Below are positions 17,782-26,787 of a stretch of 64,000 nucleotides of DNA, one piece after another; the first letter of the stretch is position 1; every line of letters starts with the position of its first letter. The translations under genes were made by a program, and so were the position numbers. Below the pieces are notes generated by a model. That model was not told the origin of the DNA, did no database searches, and was given only the letters and a program-made list of their open reading frames with translations. The DNA comes from an uncultured Tateyamaria sp. (GTDB lineage: Bacteria; Pseudomonadota; Alphaproteobacteria; Rhodobacterales; Rhodobacteraceae). The stretch spans positions 496,001-560,000 of the forward strand of contig NZ_CANNDO010000001.1 in assembly GCF_947503385.1 (NCBI RefSeq), written 5' to 3'.

Positions 17782-18660
17782 ATGTATGTCTGTACCCTTC
17801 TGACCGATCCTGCCCGGCCGTCTCTTGATGGTGCGTTGGTCGAGAGCCTGCGCAATGCGTGGGGTGGCGGGGACGTGCAGTGGCTGGCGGTGGACGAGGC
17901 GGCGGAGTTCACGCTGGCACAGGTCCCCGACACCCTTTGGGACGTGTGGGCGGATGTGCAGGGCTTGGGCGTGGACCTTGCGGTGCTGCCTGTCGAGGGG
18001 CGGCGCAAGCGGATGTTGCTGGCCGATATGGACAGCACCATGATCCAGCAGGAATGTATCGACGAGTTGGCCGACGTGGCGGGTGTGGGCGACCGGGTCA
18101 AGGACATCACCGCGCGGGCCATGAACGGAGAACTGGATTTTGAGGCGGCGATCCGCGAGCGGGTCGGATTGCTCAAAGGTCTGCCCGAGACAGTGATTGA
18201 CCAAGTGCTGGCCGAGCGGATCACCTATATGCCGGGCGGTGCGGCGCTGCTGGGGACGATGAAGGCGCAAGGGGCGTATGCCGCGCTGGTATCGGGTGGC
18301 TTCACGGCGTTTACTGCGGCGGTCGCGGGGCATTTGGGGTTCGACGAGAACCGGGCCAACACGCTGTTGGTGGCGGGTGGTGCGCTGACCGGTGAGGTGG
18401 GGATGCCGATCCTTGGGCAACAGGCCAAGGTGGACGCGCTGGACCAGATTACGCGACGGCTTGGGCTGGTGGGCGCGGATGTTCTTGCCGTTGGCGACGG
18501 GGCGAACGATCTGGGCATGTTGGGGCGCGCCGGGATGGGTGTCGCGCTGCACGCCAAGCCAGCGGTTGCGGCGCAATGTGACATTCGCGTGAACTTTGGC
18601 GACCTGACGGCGCTGCTGTACTTGCAGGGTTATGCGCGGGACGAATTTGTGACCGTTTGA
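17782..18660 (+). CDS. serB: Phosphoserine phosphatase
   Basis: Final step of serine synthesis. The 292-residue HAD phosphatase has the nucleophile motif LLADMDSTMIQQECIDEL (DxDST), motif II serine in ALVSGGFTAFT, and motif III/IV GDGANDLGML. The N-terminal 75 residues form an ACT-like regulatory domain as in many SerB proteins. ATG at 17782 was chosen over TTG six bases upstream. It is transcribed divergently from serC across a 159-base shared regulatory region. A hairpin repeat element (18661-18705) begins right after its stop. Confidence 0.96.
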   Translation: MYVCTLLTDPARPSLDGALVESLRNAWGGGDVQWLAVDEAAEFTLAQVPDTLWDVWADVQGLGVDLAVLPVEGRRKRMLLADMDSTMIQQECIDELADVAGVGDRVKDITARAMNGELDFEAAIRERVGLLKGLPETVIDQVLAERITYMPGGAALLGTMKAQGAYAALVSGGFTAFTAAVAGHLGFDENRANTLLVAGGALTGEVGMPILGQQAKVDALDQITRRLGLVGADVLAVGDGANDLGMLGRAGMGVALHAKPAVAAQCDIRVNFGDLTALLYLQGYARDEFVTV

Positions 18661-18705
18661 CTGGGGCGCTGCCCCAGACCCCGTGATATTTCCGGTCAGA
18701 AGAAA
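18661..18705 (+). repeat. Intergenic hairpin repeat, copy 1 (after serB)
   Basis: Immediately after the serB stop a perfect stem CTGGGGC-GCT-GCCCCAG is followed by ACCCCGTGATATTT and an AGAAGAA-containing tail. The layout (G/C hairpin, ACCCC..ATATTT, purine-rich GAAGAA) is shared with copies at 21012-21060 and 44363-44420, of which this is the most diverged. It may act as a terminator or mRNA 3'-end stabiliser. Confidence 0.6.
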
Positions 18706-18761
18706 CGAAAGACGCGCGAATCGTGATACGCTGCGCCCAGCCAACAGGGAGGGAGGGCGCG

Positions 18762-19076
18762 ATGCCTGATTTCATTTTTGCCTATCATGGAGGGACGGTC
18801 CCGGAATCGCCGGAAGAGGGCGAAAAGGCCATGGCGGCTTGGGGGGCGTGGTTTGAGGCCATGGGTGAGAACGTCGTGAACGGGGGAAACCCGGTCGGTC
18901 AGTCGATGACTGTGACGGCGGATGGTGTGGCGGGTGACGGCGGTGCCAACCCCATCTCGGGCTATACCATCGTGCGGGCGGACACGCCGGAAGCCGCGTG
19001 CGAGATGGCCAAGGGGTGCCCGATGGTTGCCGATGGATCAGGGTCGGTCGAGGTGGCTCCGATCGTCGTAATGTAG
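18762..19076 (+). CDS. YCII-related domain protein
   Basis: A 104-residue protein starting MPDFIFAYHGGTVPESPEEG with the ferredoxin-like alpha/beta pattern of YCII (DGPF-type) proteins. GGTVPESPEEGEKAMAAWGAWFE and the C-terminal TPEAACEMAKGCPM are typical. Such proteins are found as small dimers or fused to sigma factors; some are enzymes, but no function can be assigned here. The ATG at 18762 has a strong GGGAGGG upstream. It is followed by the convergent asparaginase gene four bases away. Confidence 0.85.
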   Translation: MPDFIFAYHGGTVPESPEEGEKAMAAWGAWFEAMGENVVNGGNPVGQSMTVTADGVAGDGGANPISGYTIVRADTPEAACEMAKGCPMVADGSGSVEVAPIVVM

Positions 19077-19080
19077 CGGA

Positions 19081-20073
19081 TCAGAGCAGGCCGGGCGCGA
19101 CGCGCATGTGGCCTGTGACCTTGCCGTCCCAGTTCTGGATGTCACCGTTGGTGTAGGCAATGGCCTCCGGGTGGAAGCGGTCGAGCGCACCGTGGCGGAC
19201 CAGCAGCTGTGCAATAGCGCATTCGGCTGCGCGGGTGGCGCCATCCGCCACCTTGAGCGCGATGCCGAGGCGCTGTTCCGGCAGGATCGCGATAAAGAAC
19301 CCTTCGGCACCCGTCTTGATCGCGACCTTGTGGTCCATGGCACGCATCAGTCGGGTGCAGGCGCGGCCTTCTCCGGCGACCAGTTCGGGGTGCGCGGCCA
19401 TGGCGCGGGTCAGGTTATACGCCGCGCTGCCTTCTCCGGCGGAGGCGAACCGGGCCATGGCGCGGGCCATGCCGTGCAGGGTGCTGGCGAAATTCGGGGC
19501 GGAACAGCCGTCAATGCCAAAGCCGGGCGATGTCTCGTCCGTCATGCGTTCGAACGCCTCGCGGCAGGCGCGTTGCACGGGATGGTCGGGGTCGACGTAA
19601 TCGGGGCCAGCGCCAAGGTGTTTGGTCAGGGTCAGGAACCCTGTGTGCTTGCCCGAGCAATTGTTGTGAATGCGGCAGACGGTGCCGTCCGCGCGGATCA
19701 GCGCGTCATGCACGTCCTTGTCCCGTGGCATTTGCGGGCCGCAGCAGAAGTCATCATCGGCGCACCCGATGGCCGACAGCCAGTCCCCCACCGCATCAAT
19801 ATGGATGCGCGCTGCGTTATGTGAGGCACAGGCCAGTGCCAGATGTGTCGATTGCAAACCATGAGCATTGGCCGCGCCGCTTTCGATCAGGGGCAGGGCC
19901 TGAATCATTTTGGCAGAGGAGCGTGGCAGGATGACGGCGCCGGGGTCGCCCCATGCCTCGACGATGTTGCCGCCTGCGTCACACACCACGGCATGACCCA
20001 AGTGAACACTTTCGAGGAACGGTCCGCGCCAGATTTCGGCAAGCGGAGCGGCGGGGCCTGCGGCATGGGGCAT
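19081..20073 (-). CDS. Asparaginase (thermolabile/type II family, PF06089-like)
   Basis: A 330-residue protein of the Rhizobium-type asparaginase family, distinct from the E. coli AnsA/AnsB fold. Recognisable blocks are LPRSSAKMIQALPLIESGAA, LACASHNAARIH, CRIHNNCSGKHTGFL (with the Ser-Gly-Lys catalytic-type segment) and GIDGCSAPNF. The family hydrolyses asparagine to aspartate and ammonia, and zinc-binding Cys/His residues have been described for it. No signal peptide is seen, so it is cytoplasmic. It is divergent from the IalB-family gene. Confidence 0.9.
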   Translation of the reverse strand: MPHAAGPAAPLAEIWRGPFLESVHLGHAVVCDAGGNIVEAWGDPGAVILPRSSAKMIQALPLIESGAANAHGLQSTHLALACASHNAARIHIDAVGDWLSAIGCADDDFCCGPQMPRDKDVHDALIRADGTVCRIHNNCSGKHTGFLTLTKHLGAGPDYVDPDHPVQRACREAFERMTDETSPGFGIDGCSAPNFASTLHGMARAMARFASAGEGSAAYNLTRAMAAHPELVAGEGRACTRLMRAMDHKVAIKTGAEGFFIAILPEQRLGIALKVADGATRAAECAIAQLLVRHGALDRFHPEAIAYTNGDIQNWDGKVTGHMRVAPGLL

Positions 20074-20249
20074 GTTTTTTCCTCACGTCTTGGCGAAAAG
20101 CTGCCAAATCTTCTTTCCAGCGTCGCGCGTTTCACGTTAATGTGCCACTTGTCGAGAAGAAATACCGATGCAGCAACAGATTGCGCACCAATGACGCAAT
20201 CATCGCACCGGATCGAAATTGAGGTTTGGACAGCTTGGAGGCTGTGACG

Positions 20250-20783
20250 ATGGGATTTTATGGAAATCTGGCCAAAGCGTTCGGCGCCTTGTCGCTGATC
20301 GCAGCGCCCGCACTGGCGCAGGAAGACACAAGCACAAACCGGGTGGCGGCCAAGACCGACTGGAGCGTCTTTGTCGAGGACAACCCGACCGAGTGCTGGG
20401 GCGTGGCAACACCCAAGGAAACGGTGAACACGCGCGACGGACGCGTTGTTGCGGTGACCCGGGGCCAGACCCTTCTGATGGTGTTCTACCGCCCGAGTGC
20501 GGAGGCCAAGGGGCAGGTTGCATTCACCGGTGGCTATCCGTTCCAGTCGGGATCGACTGTGAACATGAACATCAGCGGCAACGAATTTGAGCTGTTCACC
20601 GATGGTGAGTGGGCGTGGCCCGCGACGGTTGCCGACGATGCCAAGATTGTCACGGCGATGAAGCGGGGCGCGGATGCAGTTGTGACCGGCGTATCGAGTC
20701 GCGGGACGCAGACCAAGGACACATTTTCGCTCTTGGGCTTTACGGCTGCGGTCGAGGATGCCGAGGGCCGCTGCGGCGGCTAG
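20250..20783 (+). CDS. IalB (invasion-associated locus B) family secreted protein
   Basis: A 177-residue exported protein. An N-terminal signal peptide (about 1-24, hydrophobic core AKAFGALSLIAAPALAQ, cleavage after ALA-Q) is followed by the IalB fold region with WSVFVEDNPTECWGVATP and a second conserved Cys near the C-terminus (EGRCGG). Named after a Bartonella virulence factor, but the family is widespread in free-living alphaproteobacteria with unknown function; probably periplasmic. The ATG at 20250 has GGAG at a good distance. A strong terminator follows at 20817. Confidence 0.88.
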   Translation: MGFYGNLAKAFGALSLIAAPALAQEDTSTNRVAAKTDWSVFVEDNPTECWGVATPKETVNTRDGRVVAVTRGQTLLMVFYRPSAEAKGQVAFTGGYPFQSGSTVNMNISGNEFELFTDGEWAWPATVADDAKIVTAMKRGADAVVTGVSSRGTQTKDTFSLLGFTAAVEDAEGRCGG

Positions 20784-20816
20784 TGCGCCGCGCACACCGT
20801 ATCAGATTGATGCGGA

Positions 20817-20845
20817 GGGCCGTGCAGGGATGCGCGGCCCTTTTT
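20817..20845 (+). terminator. Rho-independent terminator after the IalB-family gene
   Basis: A nine-base stem (GGGCCGTGC with GCGCGGCCC, one wobble, loop AGGGAT) is followed by five T residues, 33 bases after the stop. Confidence 0.88.
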
Positions 20846-21132
20846 GCGTTTGGCGCGTTTGGGGCTGTGTGGTCCAGTGTCAGATGTCAGGGGCCGTCTC
20901 GAAAGACTGACATGGTCACCACCACCGTGCGCATCCGCGACACGGCTCGTGCCGTGTTCAGGTTGATTTTGCGTGCAAGCCGAAAGGGATCGCGACGGAA
21001 TAGGTGTCGGACTGGGGGCCAGCCCCCAGACCCCCGGAGTATTTGTCAAAGAGAAGAAGCACAGGGGGGATTTTGTTTCTCTGTGCTTTTCCTATATAGG
21101 GGCGCATCACCCGTTCATGACTGGATATTGGT
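20846..21132. other. Non-coding region before rlmN
   Basis: Together with the terminator just before it, this makes a stretch of about 350 bases without a gene. It contains a repeat element (21012-21060) and the rlmN promoter and leader. No open frame here has a ribosome binding site or a recognisable product. Confidence 0.55.
21012..21060 (+). repeat. Intergenic hairpin repeat, copy 2 (before rlmN)
   Basis: A perfect stem CTGGGGGC-CA-GCCCCCAG (functionally seven pairs with a four-base loop) is followed by ACCCCCGGAGTATTT and then AAAGAGAAGAAG. The last two blocks match copy 3 (44363-44420, opposite strand) almost exactly. Confidence 0.75.
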
Positions 21133-22311
21133 ATGGCTGACGCGCCGATCACGCAGGATGTATTGACGATCCCCCGCAAGCTGCCGGAGGGGCCGGTCAA
21201 CCTTGTCGGATTGACGCGCCCGCAATTGCGCGAGGCGTTGATTGCGCATGGCACGCCGGAGAAACAGGCGAAGATGCGGGTGGGGCAGATCTGGCAGTGG
21301 ATCTACCAGTGGGGTGTGCGCGACTTTGATGCGATGACGAACCTGTCCAAACTGTATCGCGCGCAGTTGGCCGAGACCTTTGTGATCGAGATCCCTGAAG
21401 TTGTGTCCAAGCAGGTGAGCGTCGATGGCACCCGCAAGTGGCTGGTGCGGATCGCGGGCGGGCATGAGGTCGAGGTTGTCTATATCCCCGAAGAGGATCG
21501 GGGGACGTTGTGTGTCAGCTCTCAGGTGGGCTGCACGCTGACTTGTTCCTTTTGTCACACTGGCACGCAAAAGCTGGTACGCAACCTGACCTCGGCCGAG
21601 ATCGTGGGACAGGTGATGATGGCACGTGACGATCTGGGAGAATGGCCGGTGCCCGGTGCCCCCAAGGACGAGACGCGGCTGTTGTCAAACATCGTGCTGA
21701 TGGGCATGGGCGAGCCGCTGTACAATTTCGAGAACGTGCGCGATGCGATGAAAATCTGCATGGACGAAGAGGGCATTCAGCTGTCGCGGCGGCGGATCAC
21801 CTTGAGCACCTCTGGTGTGGTGCCGGAGATTGCGCGGACCGCGGATGAGATCGGTTGCCAGTTGGCGGTGTCGTTCCACGCGACCACGGATGCGGTGCGC
21901 GACACGCTGGTGCCAATCAACAAGCGCTGGAATATCGAGACCTTGCTGGCTGCACTCAAGGCTTACCCGAGGGGGCGCAATTCTGAGCGGATCACCTTTG
22001 AATATGTGATGCTGGATGGGGTGAACGACACGGATGCGGACGCGCACCGACTGGTCGCATTGCTGGACGGGATACCGGCCAAGGTGAACCTGATCCCCTT
22101 TAACGAGTGGCCCGGTGCACCGTATAAACGGTCCTCCAACAACCGCATCCGTGCCTTTGCCAACATCATCTATCAGGCAGGCTATGCGAGCCCGATCCGC
22201 ACGCCACGCGGCGAAGATATCTTGGCCGCTTGTGGTCAGTTGAAATCCGCGACTGAACGTGCCCGCAAATCCCGCAAGCAGATCGCGGCGGAGGCTGGTC
22301 TGACGTCCTGA
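21133..22311 (+). CDS. rlmN: Dual-specificity 23S rRNA/tRNA (adenine-C2) methyltransferase RlmN
   Basis: Radical-SAM enzyme that methylates A2503 of 23S rRNA and A37 of some tRNAs. The 392-residue product has the radical-SAM cluster motif [12 protein letters not shown] (Cx3Cx2C), the SAM-binding [13 protein letters not shown], and the family block [21 protein letters not shown]. The resolving cysteines are present upstream and near the C-terminus ([10 protein letters not shown]). Start at ATG 21133, a few bases after a T-rich leader. It stands alone, between a repeat element and a hypothetical gene. Confidence 0.97.
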   Translation: MADAPITQDVLTIPRKLPEGPVNLVGLTRPQLREALIAHGTPEKQAKMRVGQIWQWIYQWGVRDFDAMTNLSKLYRAQLAETFVIEIPEVVSKQVSVDGTRKWLVRIAGGHEVEVVYIPEEDRGTLCVSSQVGCTLTCSFCHTGTQKLVRNLTSAEIVGQVMMARDDLGEWPVPGAPKDETRLLSNIVLMGMGEPLYNFENVRDAMKICMDEEGIQLSRRRITLSTSGVVPEIARTADEIGCQLAVSFHATTDAVRDTLVPINKRWNIETLLAALKAYPRGRNSERITFEYVMLDGVNDTDADAHRLVALLDGIPAKVNLIPFNEWPGAPYKRSSNNRIRAFANIIYQAGYASPIRTPRGEDILAACGQLKSATERARKSRKQIAAEAGLTS

Positions 22312-22456
22312 GATGGTCAGATGGTCGGGTCTGCACAGAAGGTGACAGACCGGGCCAGCATCTGGGTGCCGGACGCAGAGCGTTCCGGGACCGCATAGCC
22401 TAAGGCTTTGACGTGTGGGTGCGCCGTGCCATGCTGGCGGCGGGGAAGGTGCGCGT

Positions 22457-23287
22457 ATGACACAATTCGAGATCGGAAAGCTCAGGGTTCAGGCGGAGGT
22501 CTTTGACCAGATGCGCGAGGGGTCGCGCGTGACCTCCGGCATATCGAAACTGCCCCGCCATGTGCATCCGTTGGTCCGGCACTTTTCCGGATTGTACTAC
22601 CAAAAACTGCTGTCCTACGACTGCACCACGAACACGTGGACACGTCATGCCGTTGATGCGCAATACCGGTACATCGTCAAAAACGACTTCAAGGTTGCGG
22701 GACCCACTGCAAACGCGACGCGTGCCTTGTTGGACAGCTATGTGCGGGCGTCCGGCTTGGGTGGGATGAACGGTTTTGGGCAGCGTCTGGCGGACATGTT
22801 CGGGCTGCACGCCGTGCCTGTTCCGTTGCACCGGTTCCGTCACTGGAAACCGCAATATACATTCGAGATTTCCGCAACCGTGCACTACCACGTTGTCCGT
22901 CTGACGGTGCCCGGTCAGGACCCATGGGACTATGCGCTGCTTGCGATACCGTTTGACGTGCAATTCGCGGGCGAGCGCACATATGATTGCGAACGGAAAC
23001 GCGGGATCGACATCGATTTCGACAGCATTCTTTTGCCCGCCGAGGATTTGCAGGTGCCTGACAAGGCGGCGCGTCAAAACCTCAAACCCCGGCTGAAATG
23101 GGAACTGAAGCTGAGTAAGAAGCTGCTGAAATACTACAAACGCGAGTTGGCGCGGAACGAGACGGACCTGGCCTCGGACCCCAAGAAAAAGGGTCAGGAC
23201 GTCGTCGTACGTCTGAACCGCGAATCCGTGGCGCGCAGTGCGGCGAACGTAAAACGGCTTGCGGCGCGGCTTGCGGCTTATGACTGA
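22457..23287 (+). CDS. Hypothetical protein, 276 aa
   Basis: The ATG at 22457 (MTQFEIGKLRVQAEVFDQ) has GGAAGG upstream. The product is soluble, without signal peptide or membrane helices. It has an aromatic- and His-rich centre (YYQKLLSYDC, RFRHWKPQYTFEIS, HYHVVRLTVPGQDPW) and a strongly basic helical C-terminus (LKWELKLSKKLLKYYKREL) that could bind nucleic acid or membrane phospholipid. I recognise no family. It follows rlmN by 145 bases and may be transcribed separately. Confidence 0.65.
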   Translation: MTQFEIGKLRVQAEVFDQMREGSRVTSGISKLPRHVHPLVRHFSGLYYQKLLSYDCTTNTWTRHAVDAQYRYIVKNDFKVAGPTANATRALLDSYVRASGLGGMNGFGQRLADMFGLHAVPVPLHRFRHWKPQYTFEISATVHYHVVRLTVPGQDPWDYALLAIPFDVQFAGERTYDCERKRGIDIDFDSILLPAEDLQVPDKAARQNLKPRLKWELKLSKKLLKYYKRELARNETDLASDPKKKGQDVVVRLNRESVARSAANVKRLAARLAAYD

Positions 23288-23402
23288 CGCGCTCTGATTG
23301 TTCCCGAAATGGTCACAATCTTTTCCCGTTTGTGCACCAATCCCGCCTTGGTGGCTCTGCAGGGTCGGCACAGGGTAAACGGAAAAACGGAGCGACAGCA
23401 AA

Positions 23403-23615
23403 ATGTCGATCATCATCAATCAAGACCGCTTTGTCGCGGCACATGTGCTGGAATTGGTCAGCCGTGAACGCAAGCTGGCGCTGTCGCGTCGCGAGTGGAA
23501 GCACCGTCTGGCCGGTATGGGATATGGCATCTGCGAAACGGATCACGGCGACGTTCTTGAAACGCTGCCGCACCGTGTACCGGTCTGTTCCTTGCCTGCG
23601 GAGCTGTGCGCCTAA
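23403..23615 (+). CDS. Small hypothetical protein, 70 aa
   Basis: A short protein MSIIINQDRFVAAHVLELV with a charged helical middle (SRERKLALSRREWKHRLAGMGYGICETDHGD). It has GGAG upstream, and its stop overlaps the stop of the convergent DUF883 gene by four bases (CTAA), a pattern seen repeatedly between real genes in this window. No function can be suggested, and coding status is only moderately supported. Confidence 0.55.
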   Translation: MSIIINQDRFVAAHVLELVSRERKLALSRREWKHRLAGMGYGICETDHGDVLETLPHRVPVCSLPAELCA

Positions 23616-23932
23616 AACCGGCGTCTGAACACAAATCGTGCCACGGCAAGGCCCGCGCCTGCTGCAACTGCGGCGGCGAGGGCCGGATTGCGGCGTACGG
23701 ACGCCTCGGCCTCGTCATAGGCGTGCCCGGCGCTGGCGCGAAAGGTGGCCGTTTTATCTTTTGCATCTGTGGCGATGTGGGCGGCGGCGCTTTGTGCCGT
23801 TTCCTTGGCGGCCTGCGCCTTGTCCGCGGCGATGTCGCCGATCATGGATGCCAAACGGCCAAAATCATCCCTGAGAATGCCAAGCTGTTCGGCCACATCG
23901 TTGGCCTGCGGTCTGTCTTTTGTCTGTGTCAT
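23612..23932 (-). CDS. DUF883 (ElaB/YqjD-type) membrane-anchored protein
   Basis: A 106-residue protein with an Ala-rich amphipathic/coiled-coil body (DDFGRLASMIGDIAADKAQAAKE, AYDEAEASVRRNP) and a C-terminal membrane helix (ALAAAVAAGAGLAVARFVF) ending RRRF. This is the architecture of ElaB/YqjD, C-tail-anchored inner-membrane proteins, some of which bind ribosomes in stationary phase. The ATG at 23932 is preceded by a perfect AAGGAGGTG, suggesting high translation. The N-terminal extension of the frame is rejected. Confidence 0.82.
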   Translation of the reverse strand: MTQTKDRPQANDVAEQLGILRDDFGRLASMIGDIAADKAQAAKETAQSAAAHIATDAKDKTATFRASAGHAYDEAEASVRRNPALAAAVAAGAGLAVARFVFRRRF

Positions 23933-23996
23933 CGCTGACACCTCCTTGGGCTTACGCCCGCACCCAACGGCCAATATGGGGATATTTCGCGCAATA

Positions 23997-24839
23997 TCAA
24001 CGCCCTGGAACAGATCCGCGTTTGGATGTGTCGCCCCAGCCATCAATTTCCGCAATCGCTTCTTCGGCAGTTTCGACAAAGCGGAACAGGTCCAGATCAT
24101 CGGCAGAGATGGTGCCCGCGTCCGACAACGCCTCCCAGTTGATGATCTTTTCCCAAAAGCTGCGCCCGAACAGCAGGAACGGCACGCGGGCCATGCGGCC
24201 CGTCTGGATCAGGGTCAGCGATTCAAACAATTCGTCCATCGTACCAAACCCGCCCGGAAACACACAAATCGCGCGCGCCCGCATCAGAAAATGCATTTTG
24301 CGGATCGCGAAATAGTGGAAGTTAAAGCAAAGGTCCGGCGTAACGTAATGGTTCGGCGCCTGTTCAAAGGGCAGCACGATGTTCAACCCGATGGAATGCC
24401 CGCCCGCATCGACGGCACCGCGGTTGCCTGCCTCCATCACGCCGGGTCCGCCGCCGGTGACAATCACATTTTCCCGACCTCCGGACGCCATCGACTTTTC
24501 CGTCATCAGTTGGGCGAAACTGCGGGCCTCATCGTAGAACCGGCTGAGGTCCGCCAGCGTTTTGGTGCGGGCGTCGCCCTTGTCCACAGGGTCCGGGATG
24601 CGGGCGCCGCCAAACAGCACGATGGTCGATTCAATCCCGGCCTCGTTCATAAGCATCTCGGGTTTGAGCAGTTCCAGTTGCAGGCGTACGGGGCGCAGTT
24701 CATCCCGGCACAGAAACTCTTCGTCCGCAAAGGCCAGACCATAGGCGGGCGAGCGCGTCTGCGGCGTGTCGGGGACACCCTCGGCGGCCTTGCGGTCGGT
24801 GTGGGCGTCACGGAACGGGCTGTGGCGGTCGTCTTTCAT
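23997..24839 (-). CDS. LOG-family protein (TIGR00730), cytokinin-activating-like nucleotide phosphoribohydrolase
   Basis: A Rossmann-like protein of the lysine-decarboxylase-like/LOG family. It carries the two diagnostic motifs GGGPGVMEAGNRGA and PGGFGTMDE. The family hydrolyses nucleoside 5'-monophosphates to ribose 5-phosphate and base, including cytokinin nucleotides in plants and some bacteria. At 280 residues it is a longer form with an extra N-terminal region (RSPAYGLAFADEEFLCRDELR). The start at ATG 24839 has AAGGA eight bases upstream; two more upstream in-frame starts lack one. It lies upstream of DUF883 on the same strand. Confidence 0.88.
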   Translation of the reverse strand: MKDDRHSPFRDAHTDRKAAEGVPDTPQTRSPAYGLAFADEEFLCRDELRPVRLQLELLKPEMLMNEAGIESTIVLFGGARIPDPVDKGDARTKTLADLSRFYDEARSFAQLMTEKSMASGGRENVIVTGGGPGVMEAGNRGAVDAGGHSIGLNIVLPFEQAPNHYVTPDLCFNFHYFAIRKMHFLMRARAICVFPGGFGTMDELFESLTLIQTGRMARVPFLLFGRSFWEKIINWEALSDAGTISADDLDLFRFVETAEEAIAEIDGWGDTSKRGSVPGR

Positions 24840-24901
24840 CGGGGCGTCCTTTGTCTTGTCCATCGAGTGATGGCAGGACGCCCCGGAATTGTCCAACCGT
24901 G

Positions 24902-25804
24902 TCAGTCTTTGAAGCCCGCAAATGTCGTCAGGGTCGACGCGCCCAGATCGCACGCGCCGGACACCGGTTGGAGAACGATATTGGTCAGCGACAGGCTGTG
25001 AACTGATGCACCCAGCGAGGCCAGCACGCCAAGCGCGCCACCCGCGTCCCCGTTGAGATTGACGGTGATCGGCACGGCGGCCTTGATCCAGTTCACAACG
25101 GTCGTGATCGCTTTGACCACCAGCGCGCCGATTTTTATGTCTTTGGCCGCGCTGTCCGGCACGCGGATCACATCTGCATCCGGTGCCATCTGTGCCGACA
25201 TATGCGCGGCGGCGGTGTTGATCTTGGTGATGAGTTCGCCGGTTGGGCTGAGATCAAGGTACTTTTCCATGACCGACAGCGGCGCCAACACCACATCGCC
25301 AACCTTGCCGATCAGCATAACCACGTCATCCAACAACGTCTCTATTTTACCGCTTAGCCCAACGGCGGTCAGGATCGTGCAGAGCGCGGATTCGAGCGCG
25401 TTCACAAACGCCGTGAGCGTCGTCGCAAACCCGTTGCTGGACCCGGTCAGCGAAATGACATCGGCTTCCACGATGCCGGACACGGACGATGCCAGATGGC
25501 TGGGGTTTGGCAGCTTTCTCAACAGGGTTTTGAGGTCTGCGATCTGGCTTATGGCCGCGTCGTCTGCTGCGTGAAAGAGGCCACCGATTTCGCCCGGCAC
25601 CTATGTCACGTCGCGTGCCACACCACTGACTGCGCCGCGGACAGATGCGCCGACACCGTTCACGTCATTCGTCACGGCATCGAACGAGCCCGCCAATACA
25701 CTGGCCACAGCTTTGGCAATGTCGTCAGCGGATGGAATGTGCAAATGAACGGGATCTGGAATGTGAAAATGCGCGTCGCCGTCGTTCTGATTTTCGTCTG
25801 ACAT
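24902..25804 (-). pseudogene. Hypothetical gene interrupted by an in-frame amber codon
   Basis: A single reading frame of 301 codons running from ATG 25804 (GGAGA upstream) to a stop at 24902. It is broken only by TAG at 25603-25601, codon 68. The first part (67 residues) has a His-rich motif HFHIPDPVHLHIP, then an Ala/Val-rich amphipathic helix. The part after the stop (232 residues, could restart at GTG 25600, with no Shine-Dalgarno) is Ala/Val/Leu-rich with long helices and no recognised domain. Frame, strand and composition continue across the TAG. Options are a nonsense mutation, a sequencing error, readthrough, or two coupled genes; I favour one gene with a premature stop. Function unknown. 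Confidence 0.6.
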
Positions 25805-25959
25805 CAAGATGTCTCCAAACTGATTTTTTAAATTGCAAAAGTGAATGAAGCCTATGTCCGACGTCGATTCACGCCAAGGTTGGGTCCATGCTTTTGCAGG
25901 TGATTGCATGAGGTCCCGGTTTGTTGTCTAAGCGCCGCGACCAATCAGGGGAGTTGCAC

Positions 25960-26787
25960 ATGTCCAACGCACAGCTTGAAACCGCCATCGAAGCCGCGTG
26001 GGACGCCCGCGACACGATCACGCCCGCCACAGGCGGAGAGACGCGGGAGGCGATCGAAGACACCCTGAACGCGCTGGACAGCGGCAGCCTGCGCGTGGCG
26101 GAAAAGCAGGCCAGCGGCGACTGGCATGTGAACCAGTGGGCGAAAAAGGCCGTGCTGCTGGGGTTCCGCATCAAGGACATGGAACAGCATGATGGCGGCC
26201 CGCAAGCCGGAGGCTGGTGGGACAAGGTCGACAGCAAGTTCAAGGGCTGGGGCGACAACCAGTGGAAGGCCGCCGGGTTCCGCGCCGTTCCCAACTGTGT
26301 GGTGCGCAAATCAGCGTTCATCGCACCCGGCGTGGTGCTGATGCCGTCCTTTGTGAACCTCGGCGCTTATGTCGACGAGGGCACAATGGTCGACACGTGG
26401 GCGACCGTGGGCAGCTGTGCCCAGATTGGCAAGAACGTGCACCTGTCGGGCGGCGTCGGCATTGGCGGCGTGCTGGAGCCGATGCAGGCAGGCCCGACCA
26501 TCATCGAAGACAACTGCTTTATCGGAGCGCGCTCCGAAGTGGTCGAAGGCTGCATCGTGCGTGAAGGGTCTGTTCTGGGCATGGGTGTGTTCATCGGCCA
26601 GTCGACCAAGATCGTCGACCGCGAAAGCGGCGAGGTCATGTATGGCGAAGTGCCGCCCTATTCGGTGGTTGTCGCCGGGTCCATGCCGTCCAAGAATGGC
26701 ATCAACCTCTATTGCGCTGTGATCGTGAAACGGGTGGATGAACGCACCCGGTCCAAGACGGGCATCAACGAACTGCTGCGCGACTGA
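25960..26787 (+). CDS. dapD: 2,3,4,5-tetrahydropyridine-2,6-dicarboxylate N-succinyltransferase
   Basis: Succinyl-CoA-dependent step of the lysine/diaminopimelate pathway. The 275-residue product has the N-terminal helical domain, then a left-handed beta-helix of imperfect hexapeptide repeats (for example [20 protein letters not shown] and [20 protein letters not shown]) and the catalytic loop [19 protein letters not shown]. Start at ATG 25960 with GGGGAG upstream. dapE, the desuccinylase of the same pathway, lies 3.7 kb downstream on the same strand but in another transcription unit. It is convergent with the rhodanese gene, with no gap between the two stops. Confidence 0.97.
   Translation: MSNAQLETAIEAAWDARDTITPATGGETREAIEDTLNALDSGSLRVAEKQASGDWHVNQWAKKAVLLGFRIKDMEQHDGGPQAGGWWDKVDSKFKGWGDNQWKAAGFRAVPNCVVRKSAFIAPGVVLMPSFVNLGAYVDEGTMVDTWATVGSCAQIGKNVHLSGGVGIGGVLEPMQAGPTIIEDNCFIGARSEVVEGCIVREGSVLGMGVFIGQSTKIVDRESGEVMYGEVPPYSVVVAGSMPSKNGINLYCAVIVKRVDERTRSKTGINELLRD

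Noticed and set aside
24902-25804. Selenocysteine or pyrrolysine decoding at the internal stop
   Set aside because: The codon is TAG, not TGA, no pyrrolysine genes are seen, and no methylamine methyltransferase motif surrounds it.
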